Part shown: positions 59,553-64,000 of the stretch, one piece after another | Position numbering within the stretch: the first letter of the stretch is position 1 | Layout: each line of letters opens with the position of its first letter | Assembly: GCF_025567625.1 (NCBI RefSeq) | Contig: NZ_JAOQJC010000014.1 | Span: forward strand, 1 to 64,000 | DNA length: 64,000 nt | DNA from: Paenibacillus sp. J5C2022 | Lineage (GTDB): Bacteria; Bacillota; Bacilli; Paenibacillales; Paenibacillaceae | Reading direction: 5' to 3' | Made by a program: the position numbers and the translations under genes | The notes under the pieces: model-generated | Databases searched by the model: none | Seen by the model: only the letters and a program-made list of their open reading frames with translations | What the model was told of the DNA's origin: nothing

Positions 59553-60650
59553 ATGTCTAACATGGGATCACAAGGCATTTGGAAATATGCGCAATACTTG
59601 CCCAGCGTTGCTGAGGAGAACAGAGTAACGTTGGGGGAGGGGCATACTCCTCTTATTCCAAGTGTATCCATTGGAAAAGAGTTGGGATTGACTAACTTAT
59701 ATTTTAAGCTAGAATCACTAAATCCGACTGGCTCCTATAAAGATCGAATTTCTGCTCTCGCTCTATCGCTTGCCAAGCAGGCAGGTAAAACGGCTTGCAT
59801 CGGTACTACCTCAGGTAACGCAGGTGCATCCCTTGCCGCTTATGCAGCAAGAGCCAGACTTCCTTATTATGTTTATGTGCAAGAAAATATCATTCCTGCA
59901 AAGCTGGAGCAAATTGTCGTTCACCAGGCCAAAGTATTTAAGGTAAAGGGCATGGGATATAGCCCGGAGATCGGAACAAAGGTATTTGAGATGGTAAGAG
60001 AAAAAGCAGAGCGTAACAATTGGGAGCCTGCTATTACCGCCTTCGCTTATGCGCCTAAAGCTATGGAGGCCGTTAAAACCATTGCTTGGGATATTCAAAA
60101 GGAGCTTGGCTTCACACCCGATGCTGTATTCTCACCTGTTGGCGGTGGTGGTCTATTCAGCGGCATATACTATGGATTTCGAGACTTGCTTCTTCGTCAT
60201 TCCACCGACAAGCTTCCACGTATGGTCGCTTGTCAATCAGCTGGTTGCTCAAATTTAGTTCGTGGCTATAATGAAGGATTGGGTCGACCTGCTTCAGGAT
60301 CCTCAACCTCGCTCATCTCCGGCATTCAAGTACCGAGTCCACCAGATGCAAGTATTGCATTTGAGGCTCTCCGTGAAAGTAATGGCTTTGGTGAGGTAAT
60401 TGAAGATACATTAACCTGGAAGTGGCAGGAAGAGCTCGCTGCCAAGGAAGGCATTTATGCTGAGCCTGCTGGCGCTATCGCTCTTGCTAGTGTGGTTCAA
60501 GCCATGAAAGCAGGCAAATTAAACCCGCATGACAAAATCGTTTGTATCGTTAGCGGAGCTGGGTACAAAGATGTAGATCGACAGCATAACATGGTTGCTC
60601 CTTTCATGGATCAGCCACTTCATGATCTGGAGCAGCTTTTGAATGAATAG
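59553..60650 (+). CDS. Threonine-synthase-like fold-type II PLP enzyme
   Basis: 365 residues from the ATG at 59553 (AAAGGAAGAAATTATA; the open frame reaches 59487). Motifs: VTLGEGHTPLIPS (about 25-37), the PLP Lys in SLNPTGSYKDRISALA (Lys about 66), GTTSGNAGASLAAYAARA (about 90-107) and the phosphate loop FSPVGGGGLFSGIYYGF (about 192-208). It fits threonine synthase or related beta-eliminating/replacing enzymes. The housekeeping thrC normally lies with hom and thrB, whereas here it is under a FadR-type repressor facing a catabolic-looking operon. A special substrate, such as a beta-substituted amino acid, is likely. Confidence 0.85.
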   Translation: MSNMGSQGIWKYAQYLPSVAEENRVTLGEGHTPLIPSVSIGKELGLTNLYFKLESLNPTGSYKDRISALALSLAKQAGKTACIGTTSGNAGASLAAYAARARLPYYVYVQENIIPAKLEQIVVHQAKVFKVKGMGYSPEIGTKVFEMVREKAERNNWEPAITAFAYAPKAMEAVKTIAWDIQKELGFTPDAVFSPVGGGGLFSGIYYGFRDLLLRHSTDKLPRMVACQSAGCSNLVRGYNEGLGRPASGSSTSLISGIQVPSPPDASIAFEALRESNGFGEVIEDTLTWKWQEELAAKEGIYAEPAGAIALASVVQAMKAGKLNPHDKIVCIVSGAGYKDVDRQHNMVAPFMDQPLHDLEQLLNE

Positions 60651-60718
60651 ATGTGCAGTACAGCATAATTTTGCTACAATAGACTGAAAACGTTTATTGA
60701 GGAGGAAGCAAAGCCACA

Positions 60719-61405
60719 GTGGAGCATTTGAATAAGGAAGACGTTACCTCTCTCTCTCGCATTGTGAGTGATAGAATTAAAGAATATATTGTGACCCATA
60801 AGTTAGAGCCAGGTGATCGCCTACCAACTGAAAGAAATCTAGCTGAAACTTTAGCTGTAAGCAGACCTGTCATACGCGAAGCACTTAGTCATTTGGAAAC
60901 CTTGGGGCTGATTGATAAGAAACAAGGCAAAGGGCTTTTCATTAAAGAACAAAATATGTCACGCTTATTTCAAGAAATGATGTTTATTACAAGAGGGGAT
61001 CAAGTAAAGTTCACACAGTTACTTGAGTTTCGCACCGTGCTTGAGCAAGCTGCTGTCCTTCAAGCTATGGAGAAGATTACCAGATCAGAACTCGAAGCAT
61101 TAACTGCTATTATTGATCAAGCAGAGAAAGAGGAAGCCTACAAGGAGTTCACCCAGCTCGATCTACAATTTCACCGAATGATTGTAAGCCTTTCTTCCAA
61201 TCATTATTTATTAAATTTAACAGAGGTTATTGATAATTATTTCACCCTATTGGATACATCCGAGAAGAACGAGACCGTATCTGAAGAGGTCAAGAAAAAA
61301 ACGCTTGAAGGGCACCGTCAGCTTGTGGAACTACTGCAAAATCGTGATCGTATCGCAGCTCTTGACCTCTTGAATGAGCATTTGCTGCACAAAACAAACA
61401 AGTAA
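60719..61405 (+). CDS. FadR-subfamily GntR transcriptional repressor
   Basis: 228 residues, GTG start at 60719 about 10 bases behind GGAGGAAG. The N-terminal winged helix reads RIKEYIVTHKLEPGDRLPTE, LAETLAVSRPVIREALSHLE and GLIDKKQGKGLFI. The C-terminal all-helical FCD domain has LLEFRTVLEQAAVLQAME (about 101-118), DLQFHRMIVSLSSNHYL (about 148-164, metal His) and EGHRQLVELLQNRDR (about 200-214, metal His). FCD domains sense organic acids, often with zinc. It follows the threonine-synthase-like gene by 69 bases and most likely binds the three TTGGTATTACCAA-type sites at 59349-59480, so that both divergent transcripts are induced by a pathway acid. Confidence 0.9.
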   Translation: MEHLNKEDVTSLSRIVSDRIKEYIVTHKLEPGDRLPTERNLAETLAVSRPVIREALSHLETLGLIDKKQGKGLFIKEQNMSRLFQEMMFITRGDQVKFTQLLEFRTVLEQAAVLQAMEKITRSELEALTAIIDQAEKEEAYKEFTQLDLQFHRMIVSLSSNHYLLNLTEVIDNYFTLLDTSEKNETVSEEVKKKTLEGHRQLVELLQNRDRIAALDLLNEHLLHKTNK

Positions 61406-61913
61406 TGCTATCTCCTAAGTTTGCTTGCAGGGTTTCCCTCTCCTTTCGAATTAAAAAAAGGGGCTGTTCAATAAGTCCCCAAAATAAAAAGGTTGGACGG
61501 AAATCGTCATATTTTCCGTCCAACCTTTTCTATTCTTTCGCTTTTGCAGGAAAGTGGAGAGGCGGATGCCTTTGTAGAAAAGGTCCCGAATGATTTTAAT
61601 CATCGGGACCACGTCTTGGTAATATTTTATTGTTTTCAGATCAGCTATGGAACACCAACTATAATGTCCGTACACCAACATTAATGTCTAGGCACCAACA
61701 TTAATGTCACTGGACAAAGTTGTCTTGTGATATAAAAGTCGTGAACTGATTTTGTTGATTTTACTGGGTTTACAAAGGCATGTGATAATGACGAAAAAAA
61801 GAATGTCGTGAACCACTAGAAATTACCAAGTAAAGAATGTTGCGAACCAGTTTGACTTACTGTTATTTGATCAAATCAAATATTTATCCTGCTACTTAAG
61901 TTTTCCATAATTC
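61406..61913. repeat. Repeat-rich insertion-element debris
   Basis: No gene is seen. The stretch holds GGGGCTGTTCAATAAGTCCC (61460-61479), which looks like an IS1182-type terminal sequence; a 17-bp perfect hairpin, AAAAGGTTGGACGGAAA (61487-61503) with its complement (61513-61529); a second hairpin GGTCCCG to CGGGACC (61582-61610); three CACCAAC-TATAATGTC/CATTAATGTC units spaced exactly 20 bases (61653, 61673, 61693); and three GTCGTGAAC-like words (61738, 61805, 61839). Together these look like ends of one or more lost transposons with repeated transposase-binding sites. Confidence 0.6.
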
Positions 61914-64000
61914 TTAATAGGGCGAAATAATATCATACCGATTTGTAGAACCTTCATTGATATGATTAAATGCAACAAATAAATCGTCAACAAATTTAAT
62001 CCTATTTCCACCCTTTGTTGTTATAAACGAATTCAACATAAAAATATTTGCGTTTCCTTCTGCATACTTATCATAAAGCTCATGATAATATGAATCACTT
62101 TCATAATCAGAATATAATTTAAATGGCGCATGCTTCAATTCTTTCTCAATAATAATTTGAAATGATTTTATACTCTTCCGAAACAACAACAAGAAACTTT
62201 TGCGATAATCTGAATGCGATACAACATATACTAAATTGAAATATTTTAATGCATTTGGAATTAACACTGGCCATACATACTGATCAATCAATTGTTGTGG
62301 ATACGCTGTTCTTTTCTCTAAGATTACAGCAAAGTTATCCCTTGACACTTCATTTAATATAGTGCTAGCCCCACCAGTAATCTGAGGAAGTATCGTAATA
62401 AGTAGCTCTTTCTTTTCAAGTAAAGCCCACATTTTTTTAATAATATCATTTGTAGGCAGTTTGTATGCCTCCCTCCAGGAATCATACCTTAAGTTTCCAT
62501 TACTTCTAGACCAGAATTCACCTTTTAGATAACCATGTTTAAAAATTTGTTCAATTTGTCCTTGAGTTAGGTATCTATTATCCTGCAATAACTTAGTATG
62601 GATTTCCTCTATAGATACAGGTTTAGATACAAATATATTACCACCATTGATTCTCTCTTTATAAATCTCATTAAGATACTTTTTAATGTACCCTGTACGT
62701 TTATCAATTTCTCTTTCACTAAGGTTAGTAAGTATTTTGCTATCCGGAATAAAGTGTTGTTCAAATTGTATAACGGGCAAACTATTAGGGGTATAAGTTC
62801 TCTGGCAAGCTTGTTTATTAATTTCTATACTTTTCGAATTAATAGTAAAGGTATTTCCATCTTCTCTTCTCTGACAAGAAAATGTGTCTCTACAACTACG
62901 ACTATCCTGAATTGGTAAATTTCCATCCAATTTAAACCGTTCACATCCCTTATTAAGTGAACAAAATACTGATGATGACCATCGCACAAGTGCTTCTCGT
63001 GTAGCAGCATGAGGAAGGCCATGTTTTCCACTTGCACTGATACTAGAGAAGGTAGGACGAATCGCTTGAAACACCTGGTCTAAACCGTTAGACTCTCCAA
63101 TAAAGATACGTCCTCCATGATGTGAAACCTTAAAATAATCAGAATATAAATTAGGTTGATGACGTTTAATTACATAAACCCAGTTTTCCAGGTCGCCAGG
63201 GAATAGCAAACTAAACCATTGACTTCCCAACCAGAACTCTAATTTAATAACAAGGCTTGTATCGTTCAGTAAGTGGTTTCCAAAAAACTCGGGACCCAAA
63301 CCTTGTTGTGCACATACTGCAACTTTATCAGCGTCTTCAATTTCAATATTGTTCCGAGTGCTTGCTAGCTCATTTTGTTCATTGACCAGGTTCCTTGTAA
63401 CTGTATTTCCCAACTTACGTTCTTGGAATCCCCGAACTAGAGGGTTGTTCAGCTCTTCTCTAGAATAATCTAAAAAATCGTAAAATACTGTTCCAATAGG
63501 TGTTGGATAGGAACTAAACAGTTCCTCCACATTTCTTCCAGATAGTAATCGCTCATACAACTTAGAAGGAGGTGAATACACACTAATTCTTAAATCCTCA
63601 ACAGGTGTGGCTATGTAACCATCTAGTGGAGATTGCATCTCCACTTTTAACTTTTCAAGCTTCTTTTCAAGATTTAATGCTCTGTTAACAGCTTTTTGTC
63701 CCCTGCTCCCAAATAACCATGAGTATTTTACAAAGGCAGGCGTGTACGGTGACCAGTAGGTCTTTATTTTGACCTTTTCGCAAAGATTACTAAAGCCGCC
63801 TATATGATCAGTATCAAAATGGGAGACAATAGCTAGATCGATTGAATTTATTCCGTACTTATCAAGGGTATCTAAAATCGCTTGATTGTTTGATGAATCA
63901 CCATCACCACCATCGATAATACAATTCCATGCTGATTTCATATTCCCATTGTTCCAACTAATCAACGTGCAATCACCATGACCAACTTGAATTGCTTCAA
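61914..64000 (-). CDS. MBL-fold (ComEC-like) protein with Cys cluster and unrecognised C-terminal domain, 5-prime end outside window
   Basis: The frame runs off the window. Upstream of the TTG at 63965 it continues in frame as EAIQVGHGDCT, the typical MBL start strand, so more N-terminus lies beyond 64000. Counting from 63965 (683 residues): SHFDTDHIGGFSNL (about 48-61) is the HxxxDH metal motif, LLFPGDLENW and KVSHHGGRIF the later ones. A C-x5-C-x17-C-x5-C cluster follows at about 345-380. The last 300 residues are helical and mixed, with no family I recognise. The gene is AT-rich compared with its neighbours and follows transposon debris. It could be a defence or conflict-system component, but no partner gene is visible. 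Confidence 0.7.
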   Translation of the reverse strand, partial: EAIQVGHGDCTLISWNNGNMKSAWNCIIDGGDGDSSNNQAILDTLDKYGINSIDLAIVSHFDTDHIGGFSNLCEKVKIKTYWSPYTPAFVKYSWLFGSRGQKAVNRALNLEKKLEKLKVEMQSPLDGYIATPVEDLRISVYSPPSKLYERLLSGRNVEELFSSYPTPIGTVFYDFLDYSREELNNPLVRGFQERKLGNTVTRNLVNEQNELASTRNNIEIEDADKVAVCAQQGLGPEFFGNHLLNDTSLVIKLEFWLGSQWFSLLFPGDLENWVYVIKRHQPNLYSDYFKVSHHGGRIFIGESNGLDQVFQAIRPTFSSISASGKHGLPHAATREALVRWSSSVFCSLNKGCERFKLDGNLPIQDSRSCRDTFSCQRREDGNTFTINSKSIEINKQACQRTYTPNSLPVIQFEQHFIPDSKILTNLSEREIDKRTGYIKKYLNEIYKERINGGNIFVSKPVSIEEIHTKLLQDNRYLTQGQIEQIFKHGYLKGEFWSRSNGNLRYDSWREAYKLPTNDIIKKMWALLEKKELLITILPQITGGASTILNEVSRDNFAVILEKRTAYPQQLIDQYVWPVLIPNALKYFNLVYVVSHSDYRKSFLLLFRKSIKSFQIIIEKELKHAPFKLYSDYESDSYYHELYDKYAEGNANIFMLNSFITTKGGNRIKFVDDLFVAFNHINEGSTNRYDIISPY

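Noticed and set aside
61290-61681. Minus-strand frames across the FadR gene end and the debris
   Set aside because: They run through hairpins and transposon ends; no domain and no ribosome site.
1-64000. tRNA, rRNA, riboswitch, CRISPR or prophage
   Set aside because: No cloverleaf, conserved rRNA word, regular spacer array, T-box or known riboswitch pattern was recognised by reading; a covariance-model search was not possible.

Overview
The window looks like a chromosomal segment of a Paenibacillus-like Firmicute. Shine-Dalgarno sites are strong (AGGAGG type). There are three LplABC/YtcQP-type sugar importers (a lipoprotein binding protein and two permeases, no ATPase gene), each next to a YesM/YesN-type regulator pair or a membrane-anchored AraC regulator. 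Secreted modular glycosidases, SGNH esterases and many orphan oxidoreductases complete the picture. No RNA gene, CRISPR array, prophage or intact insertion sequence was recognised.

Layout. 1-1286: a broken frataxin-like gene and an AcuI/YhdH-type reductase. 1463-11167 (minus): one long catabolic operon, permease-permease-binding protein-kinase-response regulator-MDR dehydrogenase-FAD oxidoreductase. 11429-15686 (plus, divergent): an SGNH hydrolase and a 1145-residue GH16 enzyme with five golvesin-like modules. The two genes carry near-identical upstream elements with the same internal 40-bp spacing. 15773-17893: an unassigned glycosidase-like protein. 18039-21616: an ArsR/MDR pair, an N-terminally short RlmA-like methyltransferase and an alpha/beta hydrolase. 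21803-31934 (minus): a second importer with a beta-helix glycosidase and its own kinase/regulator pair. 32043-37213: ADP-ribosylglycohydrolase, esterase, metallo-hydrolase and a broken HAD gene, facing an AraC regulator.

37248-42141 is a detoxification-like island. It has a MerR regulator with a classical 19-bp-spacer promoter, a double AHSA1/SRPBCC protein and four RibD_C/DHFR-like paralogs. One paralog has the same type of MerR promoter and one has a stop at codon 3. 42510-43216 is a scrap zone with a quinone-oxidoreductase fragment and an ISL3 transposase fragment.

43233-53692 (minus) is a third importer with two Asp-box sialidase-like proteins lacking signal peptides, two SGNH hydrolases, a large AraC-type sensor-regulator and cre-like sites. 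53884-61405 is the most interesting unit. Six minus-strand genes (Gfo/Idh/MocA oxidoreductase, MBL hydrolase, DapA/NanA-like aldolase, AspA-like deacylase, Cys/Met-type PLP enzyme, YhcH) diverge from a threonine-synthase-like gene and a FadR/GntR repressor. The divergent region holds mirror-image promoters, each followed immediately by TTGGTATTACCAA-type operators. I cannot assign this set to a known pathway.

61460-61849 carries repeat-rich DNA that looks like insertion-element debris. The window closes inside an AT-rich gene for an N-terminal metallo-beta-lactamase-fold protein with a Cys cluster and a long unrecognised C-terminus.
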